A DNA stretch of 64,000 nt from Argentina anserina (taxonomy: Eukaryota > Streptophyta > Magnoliopsida > Rosales > Rosaceae), in assembly GCF_933775445.1 (NCBI RefSeq), contig NC_065878.1, forward strand, positions 23,324,395 through 23,388,394, in the 5' to 3' direction. The translations under genes were made by a program, and so were the position numbers. A model generated the notes under the pieces. That model saw only the letters and a program-made list of their open reading frames with translations, did not search any database and was not told the DNA's origin. Shown one piece after another: positions 10,648-23,900 of this stretch (position 1 is the stretch's first letter; every line of letters begins with the position of its first letter).

Positions 10648-12541
10648 ATGTCTGTTGCCAGTGTTGCTATTGGTTCTGGATACGAAGAATGTTTGAACTT
10701 CCCTTGCAGTTTTTCCGGTGGATTTGGGCTGTCATCTGGTGACTCTATTTTGATATACCTCAGTGTCGGTGGGTCTGTGATTCCGATGTGTGTGACTGAG
10801 TCGGATTCCATTGCTTCGGTGAAACTGAGAATCCAAGCCTCTAAAGGTTTTTTCGTGAAGAAACAGAAGCTGGTTTTTGAAGGCAGGGAACTGGCGAGGA
10901 ATAATTCTTCTGTCAGGGACTATGGGGTAAGTGATGGGAACCTATTGCACTTGGTACTTAGGCTATCGGATCTCCAGGCTATTACTGTTAGGACTGTGTG
11001 TGGCAAGGAGTTTGAGTTACATGTTGAGAGGAGTAAGAATGTTGGTTATGTGAAACAGCAGATTACTAAGAAAGGGAAAGGGTCTGTTGATCTCAAAGAT
11101 CAGCAACTTATATGTGACGGCGAAGAGCTTGAAGATCAGAGACTCATTAATGATATATGTAGAAGTAATGACGCTGTTATTCATTTGCTTGTCAGGAAAA
11201 CTGCCAAGGTTAGAGCTAAACCAATCGAGAAAGATTTTGTAGTGTCAATTGAGGCTTTGAATTTGAACGAGAAGAAGCCTACTTTAGCCAGAGAAGTTGT
11301 GGGATGTCAAGTTTTAGAGGAAGCAAATTGGAAGAGAACTTGTTTTGGAACCTCTAATTGTAAATCCTAAGATTGAGTTTTCGTTAGGGATGAAAAAGCT
11401 GATCTACTCTACTTTGGATGGGATAGAAAGAGGTTGTGAGCCAGTACCCTCTTCAGAGGGATCTGGTGGGGCTTATTTTATGCAAGACTCTTCTGGTATG
11501 AAGTATGTTTCTGTTTTCAAGCCAATAGATGAGGAACCGATGGCAGTGAACAACCCTCGAGGATTGCCCTTATCATTGGATGGTGAAGGTTTGAAGAAAG
11601 GTACAAGGGTTGGAGAGGGGGCATTAAGGGAAGTTGCAGCATACATTCTAGATCATCCAAAGAATGGGCGTCGTAAGTCTTATAACGAGGAGAAAGGCTT
11701 TGCCGGGGTGCCACCTACAGTTATGGTTAAGTGCTTGCACAAAGGATTTTATCATCCGGAAGGTTATGAGTCTGCTGCCAAGAACATGAAGATCGGATCA
11801 CTTCAGATGTTCATGAAAAATCAAGGAAGTTGTGAAGAGATTGGTCCTCGTGCTTTTCCGGTGCATGAGGTACATAAAATTTCTGTGTTGGACATGAGGT
11901 TGGCAAATGCAGACAGACACGCTGGAAACATACTGATTAGCCGTGAGAGTGAAGACAGTGAGATAGAGCTTATTCCCATTGATCATGGGTATTGTTTGCC
12001 CGAGAATGTAAGTATTCCTCCTATTGATGCTTCACTAGAATTTGAATCCTGTTTTATTCCTTTACTTAATAGTACACATGAGTGACATGACCACTTTAGT
12101 AGTATAAATCTTAAATTTTGAAACTTAGGTTTGATGTATTTTGTACTTTAATTTGTTTGGATGCAGTTTGAAGATTGCACATTTGATTGGATTTACTGGC
12201 CTCAAGCGTAGCAACCTTATTCCTCTGACATTATTGACTACATCAGATCACTAGATGCTGAACAAGATATTGAACTTTTGAAGTATCATGGATGGAATCT
12301 ACCACCTGATTGCGCCCGCAATCTTCGCATTTCCACTATGCTTCTAAAGAAAGGTGCAGAGAGAGGACTCACTCCCTTTGGCATTGGAAGCATCATGTGT
12401 AGGGAGACTTTGAAGAAAGAATCTGTTCTTGAACAGATCATTCAGGAAGCAAAAGAAGCTGAACTCCCGGGAGCAAGTGACGCTTCATTTCTCGAATCTG
12501 TGTCATCAATAATGGATCGATACCTTGACGAGCATTATTGA
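10648..12541 (+). pseudogene. Phosphatidylinositol 4-kinase gamma with ubiquitin-like domains, disrupted
   Basis: The locus encodes two ubiquitin-like domains (about residues 30-180), then a PI3/4-kinase-like core. Recognisable motifs are GSGGAYFMQD, VFKPIDEEP, GEGALREVAAY, LANADRHAGNIL (catalytic loop) and IDHGYCLP (metal-binding loop). One GT-AG intron (12008-12166) is conserved. Two lesions break it. Between about 11318 and 11335 the reading frame shifts, with the N-terminal frame ending at 11368-11370 and the kinase core continuing in another frame. At 12209-12211 a TAG follows WPQA where relatives have a sense codon. The family (Arabidopsis UBDK gamma, such as At5g24240) includes members with protein kinase activity. 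The product would be truncated before the kinase core, so I call it a pseudogene, though two assembly errors would also explain it. Confidence 0.8.
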
Positions 12542-14222
12542 AAATACTGCATACTGGATGCAAGGCACAATGCCTTCGTCCATACACTCTTTGTCGATCA
12601 CTAATGGCTTGCAGAGGTTTCTTATTTCTGCTATTTGATGATGAATCTTGTATTTACCACTTAAATAAATAGAAAATACCAGCCGACGACATCTTCTACT
12701 AAATAAATCATCTTGACATATTTCTTTTTCCTTATTTTAGCTTCCATACATCCTCGTTCAATCTCTGTCGTTGTAGTATATGGAATCCAGGAATTATTAT
12801 GTGACAGTAGCATATAACTACAAGCTTCGATTATACTACTGAAACAGTGTTTCAAGCTGGGAGGTGCCACATTACCTACCTGATTGCGATTGATCATGTG
12901 TTTGGCCCTTCCATGTTACCTGATTTAAGCTCCGGGACTGCCTTCCAAATCGAGTTTGGATATATACTAGCATACAACTCCAACCTAAAACTTCATTTCA
13001 AGGTCAAATTCAAAGGAATGCTATTCTGGTATGAGTTTGGGGTTATCTAATTCAATGCTTGGCAACCAAACCAAACATAAAATTGGATGAGGAACATCCT
13101 CTTGATATGAGCCATGTGAGCATTTGGTGTTTGGAGGCACAAAAATGGATGCTTGTTACAAAATCACATCAACATGAGTGGACTACACCATCAGTCCATC
13201 ACATTATGAATCAATATTCCACAGCTGGCCATGCTCTCTGGTCTTGGCCTTTGATCTAGGAAAGAGGTTCATCTTTCCCAAAACTTTCAAATATGGGAGG
13301 AGGGGCCTGAAGCTTTGAAATCCAAACAAACAAGGCACTTGGTTTGACCTAAAACATAATGACAAAAACAAGTTGCGCCGCGCCCTATAATTCACAATGT
13401 TGCCAACTCTAGCGTGCAGACACTGTCGTCTCCGACAGGTAGGTTTCATCAAACGAAACTTATTGAATCTAACATGGCCTGGTTCTCAGTCGGTCTTCTT
13501 TGCCAATTCTAACAAAAAAACTAAGTGGGAGTGATTTTCTGAATTACACTACATTATGTGTGGCATGGACGGCATAGCTCTTCCGGGGCAAATCATAGTA
13601 CTTCTATCGCCCCATTATAGCTACTCGTAACCCATGTATACATCATCTTTCTCACAATAAACGTACACACATTAGTATATATGTATCCGTGTCGCGAGTT
13701 TATACATCCATCATTTCTGTTCATGCTAGAAGGATCCATGTTGTGAATGTTACAAACTTACAATGTTGTCCCCATTTTGCTCCTATTAAGAGCACAAGAG
13801 TCACCGATCTAGTTGTATATTGCTTAATGTTCGAGCAACTTCTTCCAACTATCACGGCCCACCGACGCCAATCATTACAAATTGAAGATACCTACAAAGC
13901 TGAGGCGACCACAAGATCCAAGTGACAGAGCCAAATTTGAAGTTGACAACAAGCTCCACATAGTTTTCTTCAACTGATCATGATCCATACATTATTAGTT
14001 TACGGGACAAAGCTAAATTCATACTTTGTATAGCTTCTACATCATTGACTCGTTGGGTATTTGAGTTCAACGAACAGAAAGGGAATACAATGCGACTTAT
14101 TTTTATATATTGTCAAAAAATAGAACACGGTAAAAATACTATATTCTTACAGCTTAGCAATAAAATGTAACCTTCACCTAATTACGGATATGGGACAAAG
14201 TAAGTAGAGAATAGTTCGGAAT
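12542..14222. other. Spacer at the junction of two conserved gene blocks
   Basis: I find no recognisable gene here. The 3' tail of the PI4K-gamma locus ends within the first 150 bases or so. The remainder is spacer, ending with the PME 3' flank. It separates a block resembling Arabidopsis At5g24240-24270 from one resembling At5g53370-53440. Confidence 0.4.
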
Positions 14223-17200
14223 TTAGACGGCAAGGCCACCCAAGAATGCCACTCCGGTGGAGGGTAACCATGATGAGCCATATATAAACTCCGACACGGT
14301 GAACTTGGTGGCCTCAACGATGGACGTGATGACCCGATAACCAGGCCATTTTACACGTTGGCCTACCGCCCCACCCGGTCCGTAGTTCATGTACTCGCCG
14401 TAGTAGAGAGTGTCTAGAGCGAAAGTGGTATTCCACTCGAGCCATCCACGAGGCTCTACATGATCCCCAATGTACGATAACATGTACACAACCCTAGAGT
14501 ACATTTTCCAAGGGCGTCCCAAATACGTAGGATAGCTACCCTTTACGGGCTCAAGATCCGGCGTGGCAAGGATCCGACAAGCATGTATCGACATCCCGGT
14601 GTTCTGATTCGGGTCTTTTCTATTTTGAGCCGTGATGGTATTTTTTTGCATGGGCATTGGCTTGCGGGCAAAGAGAGTGCAATTTTGGAACACCACGGCC
14701 GCATTGCCAAATATGAAGTCCACTGTCCCATATATAGCGCATTCACGTATGAATTGCCGGTTCGAGTGCACGTAAAATGTGTCTTGATATCCGATAATGT
14801 TGCACCGGTAGACTACGGCGTGATCCGCCCCGACACGGAGGGCGACGGCTTGGTGCTTCCCCGGGCCGGCGTAGTTCTCAAACGTTATGTCCCGTGCAAT
14901 GAAGCCTGCTCCGGTAGCCGCTGTGGACCAACAACCCAAGAGTCTCCCATTAGTCACAGCTTTTGTCACTATCATGCATATAGGACCATACACAGCAATA
15001 CAAAATATAGTGAATATAGCATCGCTATCACATTAATCAAGTGACTAATATACCCATTGGCCATTACAGTCACGCACTTCCAATAATTTATAGAATTAGT
15101 AGTACTATGTTGCTATCCACTTATTTAGTTTGCTAATCAGGTTCAGCTGGGGTGCTTAAATTATAAATCATGACCAAGTTAAAAAAGATAAAGTATTTAG
15201 CTGAAGATTGAGGAATAAAGAACATTGCAACACTTGGTCATTTCAGCATGGGTAAATACGCCAATATTAAACAACACAAGAAAACGAGATTGCTAGTGAG
15301 TGTCACACACACATCACCAAGTTGCAAACTAACATGACACGTGAAAGTCGTAACTCAAGTCATGCAAAATAATGAACAAAATGACCCACCGCAAACATTT
15401 TTTCATGACGAAACTTCTTTGATGATATCAACTTTTGTATTTTGGGGTAATGAAATTTCAATTATTTGTGATACTTAGAAAGCATATTACAGGTGAAGAA
15501 CTCTACTTAATTATTGAAGGTGAAAGTCTAAGATAGAGGAAGAATTTACCGAATGATGCAGTGTGGAATGTGGTTAAGTTTTGGCCAACATTTTTACCAC
15601 CGGTGATCACGGTTTTGCCTCTGCCGTCTCCAATGAACATCAAGTTCGTCTTCTTCCTTCCCACCTTCAAATTATCTTCTTCGTACCTGGAAATCAATCC
15701 AAATTATTCTCAGACCTTTAAAGAAAGTAATCCATTTTTACTGAAAAGTAAAACGAGTTAAATCCATGAAATGCAAGCCATTAAGAGAAGGTATATCGGC
15801 CACATGCACATGTCGTTATGCACTTTACATGCAACAAAGTTTTACATACCAACAACCCGGTAGATAACGACGTCAATGCTCACGGTCCTCCCCACTATGC
15901 TCCACCGACAACCACCCATACTTATAATTTTACATTAATACGCTTCAAAACCTTTGTTTCTTTTCATTGCAAAATGACATGTAAAAGTTCATGGAAAGAT
16001 GTAGTGATATTAATCTAAGAACCCAATACTGTTACTTTAGCAACGGGTTGATTATAATCGCGGATACTCTCGTTAGCTCATTGTCCGACGGGAGTAATTA
16101 TTACCCAGATAATTATATTATATCACGGTATAATTAACATATATGCGATAAAAAATATAAAAAATATATAAATAATTAATCAAAAATAAACACGATAAAA
16201 AATATTATTAAGAGTACGCAAAATGTGATAGATAGAAGTTTATATAATAATTTCTCGTATTTACTGTTCAGACAAAATAGTGTGTCTGCGGTGTGAGAAA
16301 CCGCGTTAAAAGATCTCCCTTATTGATTTGATCATAGATGTAATATTTTTGCACGGAATAATAGAAACCACATGCATCGAATCGGCCGGAGGACAAAAAA
16401 ACAATTAGCAAAAGGGAGAGGAAAATGGGGGAAAGAAACAATCCAGCATTATTAGTCGAGTGAAACTTACCTTCCTGCCCTGACGTAAATAATTATACGG
16501 CGAGAACTATGCTCCGGTGCCTTCTTGATCGCCTCGGCGATCGTCTTGTAGGTTCCGTTGCCGTCCTTGGAGACGATTATATCGGCCTGTATCTGCGGCA
16601 CCGGCAACGCCAGCAGCCTCCTCTCCTTATTGCCTAACCATGTGGGGAAATCCCGGGAGATATCGGCATTATCTCCTCCCATAATATCACGCTCCATCAG
16701 TAATCTTCTGTTCTGAATCGGCACTCCCGAGAAATCATTACTACTCGTCGCCGTGAATATCGCCAGGCAGTTACTCACCAGCTCCGACAAGTCCTTGAGC
16801 TTCTGGCCCAGCTCCTGTTTCACCGCGCCGCTCACGTCGGCGAGCCCCTCCCCGCACGTGTCTTGATTCGTCAGCGCCGAGCTCAGCCAAGTGAGCACGT
16901 CCTGGTTGGACCCGGCACTACCGTCGCGCCCGGGCGCGACGGTAGTGAGCGCGCGGGTGAGCGCGTCCACACTGTCGTCTAGGAGCTCGAGGCAGTCTTG
17001 GTAGGCGAACTTGGCTCGGGGGTCCATCTGGAGATAGGAGAGCCCCGAGGAAAGGTAGAGAGCTTTGTTGAGATGCTGCAGCGTCATGTTGAAGGAAATG
17101 TGGACGAGGTCGGACTCCGTCGCGTTCAGCGATCCCGGGAAGTCGAGGAGGGAGTTGACGCAGAGAGAAGGGAAGCGAGTCTTGGAGCAGGCGTCGGAGA

Positions 17201-17447
17201 TGGCCTGCGTCGGCTTACGGTGGAGGAGCGAGGCGCTCGACGGCGACGAGGGCTTGGATCGGACTGCGATGAGAAGCACGGCGGAGACCACGGCAGCGAC
17301 GATAAGAGTGATGGAGAGAATGGAGAATATGATGAGCTTCTTCTTGCTCTTACGAGGGGGCGGGTGATATTGCGGTGGTGGGGATTGGTCGCCCATGTAG
17401 CTTGAAGAACCTCCAGGATCGGAGGGTTGGAGACGACCGTATCCCAT
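14223..17447 (-). CDS. Pectin methylesterase with PMEI pro-region (type I, PME61/PME34-like)
   Basis: Three exons on the minus strand (17447-16471, 15686-15550, 14920-14223) give 603 residues. The order is: a basic cytosolic tail starting MGYGRL, a membrane segment at about residues 38-60, an inhibitor-like PMEI pro-domain (about 78-240), two RRLL subtilase processing motifs (247-250 and 276-279), and the catalytic pectinesterase beta-helix from about 286. Active-site residues are present: Gln395 (HQA), Gln417-Asp418 (GYQDT), Asp439 (GTVDF) and the Arg in YLGRPW. The enzyme removes methyl groups from homogalacturonan in the cell wall, and the pro-region is normally cut off in the Golgi. The sequence is closest, from memory, to At3g49220 (PME34) and At5g53370 (PME61). 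All splice sites are GT-AG and there is no lesion. Confidence 0.94.
16110..16265. repeat. Dispersed repeat, copy 1 (in PME intron 1)
   Basis: This AT-rich segment resembles 18227-18391 in the same orientation. The shared order is taattatatta--tca-ggtataattaacat near the left, a gataaaaaat/gtgaaaaat block, attaag-gtac, and tatataataatttctc at the right. The similarity is imperfect but collinear over about 150 bp, which suggests two old copies of one non-coding element on either side of PME exon 1. Confidence 0.65.
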
Positions 17448-17580
17448 TGGAACTTCCGGTAAGTCTACGTACCTGAAGAAGTAGGGCTTCAGTGAGAGAG
17501 GTTTTTACTTGCAGCCAGCTAGCTGAGAATAGAGAGAAGGGAAGTGGGGTTTGAGCTTTGAAGATGGAGTGGGGTGCTGT

Positions 17581-17595
17581 GTATTTATATATGTG
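17581..17595 (-). promoter_or_regulatory. TATA box of the PME gene
   Basis: Read on the minus strand, this is cacatatataaatac, which contains a consensus TATATAAA. It lies about 135 bases upstream of the PME start codon, a normal distance for a plant TATA box with a short leader. Confidence 0.6.
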
Positions 17596-18226
17596 TCGTA
17601 TTAATAATTGTGGACGACGAAGAAGAAGAATATGATGCGGATGGTGTAAATATTAGTGAGTGTGTGTATATAAATAAGTGTTGTATACATGATGATGGTG
17701 GTGAGAGATAAAGAGAGATAGAGAGAGTGGAGTGGGGACGATAGTGAGAGAATAAAAGAAGGTTGGTGTGAGGTCTGTGTTGATCTTCAGCATTAGCTGG
17801 CTACTACTTCCTCTTAGCTCATGTCTCATGAGCTCCCACCGAGTCAAAGACCACAGACATCTAAACAGCTTTTCTCTCAATTTGTATTTCCAGCTTCCTT
17901 AACTGGGTTCGTCTAGGGTACATCGTTGTACACTATAGAGCAGGCTAACAAGGGCTGTTATTTTTTACACGCAGTGGTGGTGGTGTGCTTCAGCGGTTGG
18001 ATTTGCCGGCGTATCCCATACAGTCGCGTATGATAGAATTTTCGTCCTTAACTAGGTCATCTCACTTTGTTCTTTCTCCTCTCTAATTTCTGAAAACTAC
18101 TTTGGAGGCTAAACACGAGAGGAGATGTATATATGGAGATTTCTCCAGACAAGGTATTCTGGTACGGTGAGTAATTATGTTGTGTATCCGTCACACTATG
18201 TGACACTGTCATATAGTGTATTAAGC

Positions 18227-18391
18227 TAATTATATTACGTCATGGTATAATTAACATGTACGCGGTGAAAATGACAAAAATTTTATTTATATAAAAACTA
18301 ATCAGAAACAATAACAGTGAAAAATGAACCAATAACATTAAGGGGTACATCTCGTGAAATATGTGGCGGATATATATAATAATTTTCTCCC
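18227..18391. repeat. Dispersed repeat, copy 2 (upstream of PME)
   Basis: This is a collinear, diverged match in the same orientation to 16110-16265, sharing the ggtataattaacat, gtgaaaaat, attaag-ggtac and tatataataattttctc blocks. It has no coding capacity. The copies probably derive from a MITE or a similar short element, but ends and target duplications are not clear. Confidence 0.65.
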
Positions 18392-20905
18392 GGAGAAATA
18401 GTTGGACATATAACTACATGGAGTGTTTTCTTGATCTCATCTCATTATACTTGTTTAGGATATTGAACACTATATATTATTGACACTGAATTATTGAAGC
18501 GTTGCTAAATAATAGGACGCAACTTGAGATTGGACTAGGAGTAGTTACCTACACTCACTCCTTGAGATACACATAAGTTTGAAACCGCGTAATCCAATTT
18601 AATTTAACATAAACGATCGATGTGATCATACATAAATCACACAGTACTTTCAAAATCTATAGGTCAATTTTTTCCATAGTAATTGGAATTTTATGAGAGA
18701 TTTCTATACTCGTTTTTGAAACACTTAAAACAATTGGAAGTGACGATAATGTACTATAATTGAAGCAAAACTAAGGGTGACGTCAGAATGTTAGTTAAAG
18801 TTTTTTTTTGTTCGATACAATTAGTTAAAGTTGAGTACCTGTGCGTGCATGAGTTTGATTCTCTTAGCTCTTAAGCTAAATGTCAAAATGTGCTGCTCAC
18901 ATTCTCTTTTTCATTTTACTTGGTGATTCTATTGCTAAATTTAATTATCTTACTAGTATTGATTGATTACATCCAATATTTCTTGAAAGGACATCCAATA
19001 GTTCTATGAAAAATGAAAATAGTTTCACTTCAATTATAAGGCTAGCTACTTCTTTTTCCTGCAGAATTTGTCCACATAAAATTGAGACCATTAAGAATAG
19101 CAAGCAAAATTTGGTCACGGTGCCCGCATATTGTAGCACGCATTTTATTAATATGAACAACGTAGTAGACCTGGTGGTCAGTGTTAGTTTACTTGTTAAT
19201 TGACTCATCATATATTTGATGTTGTACAAAGTTTGACAGAAATGAGAATCAAATTATAATTAAGCATACCAAGTACGTACGTACGTACATGGTCTAAAAT
19301 CAATAGTGACCCAATGCAACAATTTAGTCTCAAAGAAAATGACACTAACACACCTAAAATCGAGCTACGTCATATGATGTCGTAGATACTATCATAACAC
19401 ATAGACTGATCCTAAGTGGGTTAACACGTAATCAACATCGTTAAAAATGTAATGATTCAAAATGATATATAAACCCCGATAAATTAAACTTGCATCATCG
19501 ACTTAGACGTTAGGATAGTTAGAACCGAGTGCGATAGCCAGTCAGCTAGTTAGACATATTCCTACTCAAATTAGGGTTTGCCGAGCGCATGAAGCTAGAT
19601 GTAAAAGGTAGCGAGGTGCTCGAACAATATAACCCATCATCGGTCTTATATGTGCACAGTGCAGTGACATAGATTGATGTGAACGATTCTGATCTTCACC
19701 ATTGAACTCACTCAATTTATGCTCATTTCATGACATTTAGTCATTTACAGCAGTTAGTTTTTCATGATGTTTTCACACAATTTAAACTTTCCAAAGGGTG
19801 TGAATATTATAAGATTCAAAACGAATCAGGCTTCTACAACCGTATTGGTGCTATTTGTACGATAAGCACAACAGTTTGAGACATTAATTAAGCACGTCAA
19901 AAATGAAAGACTCTTTATTCTAAATCCACATATAGAATCCTTAACATGTGGAGTTTCTTGAAAGAAAGACATATGAATACAGTTTATATGACAAAAGGAA
20001 AAAGGCACACAAAAGGTGATCGATTACCCGATGATGAAGGTAAAAACCCTTTGCTGGTACGTAAAACACCGAGAAACAACAAAGTGTCTTTCAGAAAGTG
20101 ATATTCGATCTTGATTAATTCCTTAAGAATAATGTACGTCCACTGCTTGGTAATTTGAACAGTTTAATCATAACGGTTCCCTTTGAGAATCAGATGTGAT
20201 ACACCCACGGGTGCTTTGGAATGTGAATGATTTGCATGCACCTAGCTTGTTAGCTTGAGAAAGTTTCATCGTTTTTTTTCAAGTACAGATTTTCTGTTTG
20301 AGCGAAGAGGTGTTCCAACTTTGAACATCTTCTACGATAATCAATAAGTATTACATATAAACCAACTTGGTCTCGATAATATATGTGATTTCCAAATTTG
20401 ATTCATATGGAAATATTTACATAAAGTTATGAATGAGTGACCTAATGGTGATATGGTTACGTTATTGCCATATATATGTCCAATTGTTATGGTTGGAGAG
20501 TCCAATGCAACAACCATTTGGAAGTGCTTAAGAATTTAGTCCAAGAGTTCTCATTCCCATATTCCTTCATCACCCATATGACCTTTAGTTTTGGAACATC
20601 GATTCCCTCGATTGTAAAGATATACAATGAGACTATTTTCAATAGTAATCCCAATTCCAACGATGATATCTGAGCTGACACAAATCCACTAAACAATTAG
20701 TAATCGATTGGTATAACAATCTAAATTAGTACCAATCATTGACCATTAGATTAAATATAAATTTTGATAGATTGATTAGATTCTGATGAGGAATGATCAG
20801 GGCTAAAGATTGTTAATTGCTAATCTTGCTGCGAGTCCCACAGTTTTTCTGTTTGACAAAGATGACCACCCATTGAGAATTCACCGACAAAATATAATCA
20901 TATAT

Positions 20906-20910
<5 letters not shown>

Positions 20911-20944
<34 letters not shown>
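20911..20944. repeat. (TA)n microsatellite
   Basis: An almost uninterrupted TA dinucleotide run of about 34 bases is visible directly. It lies inside the gene-poor spacer. Confidence 0.95.
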
Positions 20945-20946
<2 letters not shown>

Positions 20947-23900
20947 AATGAACAATAAAATTTCATGCCAGAGTACGTAAAGTCTTGCATGAGTCATGAA
21001 TTTGACTAATTTTCTGTGTAAGAAGGAACAGCAGTCGTAGTAGTACGTAAGAATATGATCGAGAGGAGAATCATGGTTTTACCGGTTTAACTTTCAATTC
21101 TGTTCTTTTTTCTTAATTGCTGCAGATAAAATCACATGATGCTCTTAGTTAAAATAATCTGTATAAATTGTAATCACTGTAATGATAAGATGAGAGAAAA
21201 ATTATCGAAACGACAGCGTAAGAATACAACGACACCACCCACAACCAACCCACCCAAGCTATAAAGTTAGCTGGGTGATGCCATCACTACTCTACTGAAG
21301 TAACTACTACTATGATGGTTTAGCAATTACGTTTATGACTTTGATCACCACCGGAATTGAGCTTTCTCCATCGGAAATTAGTGATTCAAATACTTCATAA
21401 TTTTCTTCTTCTGCTGCTGTCTACAGTAACAGTTACGATAAAACTTGGTGTCGACACAAACTCGATCGGTAAAGGAATCGAATGACAAGGCCGGCCACAC
21501 TAGCTTGTTCTTGCAGCTAGCTAAAGACATACTGGCCGGGGGATACTATTCACTCTATACTTTAACCAAAAGATGTTTCTCTTGAGAAAGGGATCGTTCG
21601 TGATTTAGAATCATATGTTTATGAAGAGAAAATCACATAAAAGTGGAAGAGAATATGAAAATCCACTAGGGACGACTACTCGATGAGCTGAGATTGTATA
21701 TATGATAAGCTAGCTAGCTTTCTTTTAACTACAGAAAATACGATGAGTTGACTATTTTTATTAATAAGCTTGCGAATGAGAGAGAGTGGTCGATCTTATA
21801 TCGACAACCTAAATAGCTAAACAAGCTAACAGAAATTTGATTGCAGAAATGATAAATAAACATGCATGTGCCTAGTTCCATGATGGTGGGGAACATGAGG
21901 CCAAGTGCCATCTCGCTAATAACATGATTTGTTTGCCGCAAATCTCCGTTGTACACATTTGCGATCCTTATTTAAAATCTCAGAACCACACAATTCGAAA
22001 TATATTCTGCTTTTCTAAGCAACCGCATAATGATACAATGACACCTTTTTCCAGAATATATATGCAAAAATCCGCCACTGTGTATATACGTCTAGATCGA
22101 TTTCATGTTATATCCTCAATTCCTCATATAGAAGTTTCATTCCCTCAAAACTAAATTGAAACTTCTAAGCTAGTACTTCACAATCACGCGTACGTAATAT
22201 ATTACCAGCGCTACTTAAATAACTATTCAGATCAACTGCATCATGTACGTATCTACACTAATCTTAATTACTAATTTGAACGTGGATTTATCATATTACT
22301 CTTGTTCGTTCGTTGCTAATAACAAGGTTTCAACTGCTTTCAAATTGTTTGGTTTTTCTTTCAAACAGATTATAGATACTAGCTAGAAATCAACGAGAAC
22401 TAATTTAATTACAAGATGAAGTATTTGAGCCACATACATTAAGCGTACGTGAGACATACATCAAGCTTAAGATGCATGAATATGTCAATGCATTAATTTG
22501 AGGCAAAACATGGTTACATGGCCTTGGTTTTTGGAGCTTTTCACATGCCTCTGTAACGAAAACAACGGAATATCACCATGCCGGTAAGGTTCAAAATTGT
22601 TGGTGTTCGCATATTGTAATCAATTAAACATGAGCATTCTGCATTCACGTTCTGGAAAATCAACGGTAAGGTAGAATTAGATTGAAAACGAATGACTTGG
22701 TAATGACTTTATGATCGATCAGCGCGGACACACGCATATTATTAACCAAACTAACTGTCCAGAGTCCGATTCAATTAGGGTATGAAACCAAACAGTAAAA
22801 GTTGCTCTTTGATTCATATATGGAGAAGGAAAGTATGCTTGCCAGCTAGCTCGATTAGTGATCACTACAATACTCGATCACCATCACCATTTCGATCAAG
22901 ATTGAAAGAGCAAGGTCATTAATTGTCATATTCCTGGGATTGTTTTTCTTATAAAAAGCAATATTAATTGGTAACATGACATGTAGAGAGTTTTGATATT
23001 GAGAAGAAGATTCAAATCTTGATTTACATGAGAATAGGTTACAACATATATACCCAGAGGCTATCAATCTAGATCCACAATTATAAGGTTTGCTAAGATA
23101 AAACAGATTGCCTATACAATAAGGAAAAAATATAGCTGTATTTAGACACTTAATTACATGGTAGTCTTTACTGGTTGTGATTTCTCTCCTCAACATGCAA
23201 GTTTGCTTCTTTTAATGGATTTCTCTCCTTAATTACATGATCCGATTCAATTAGCGATTTCTTTTTTTAATTTGTTGAACATCATATTGTTTGTTGATGC
23301 AAAGACGAGATAACTTTCAATTATTGGTGAATACAATGGCGGTTGCAGCCGAGGGTTCTCGTTATAATCTCTTTTTTTTTTCTTTGAAAACTACAAAATG
23401 AGTTTTAGTTCTTGGTCAGCAGACCAGATTTTTGTTTTCCCTTTCAGGGCTCTCATATATTTTCATCTAAAATCACTTTGCAATCAATATATATCACCAT
23501 CTATTCACATTTTCAATCTCTCCCATCAGTCCCATCATATATTGGATATTGGTACGTGTCACACAAAGGACGTTGAATAATTAACATTGTCCCAATTATA
23601 ACAAGCATATAATGTATGAATCAATGAATTAGCCATGTTACTATATATTGTCGTTTAGAAAAATGAAACATCGTTGTTTGGCTAAACCATTACAATTGAA
23701 CCACAAGGTGTGATGTAGAGGTTTTTGACTGCGACAACTCTTTGACCAGGGCTTAAACGTGACATTGGTCATGAGTTTGATCGTTGACGCAGACATTACA
23801 CACCTCTTTATTTCTAACTGGAAAAAAAAGGTATGAATTTGAGCATTGAGGATATTACTGTGGCCAGGACACCTGGTTTATAGACTAACGGGTTGAAACT

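Noticed and set aside
14583..15044. 153-codon + strand ORF opposite PME exon 3
   Set aside because: It is antisense to a well-supported conserved exon and shows no family similarity.
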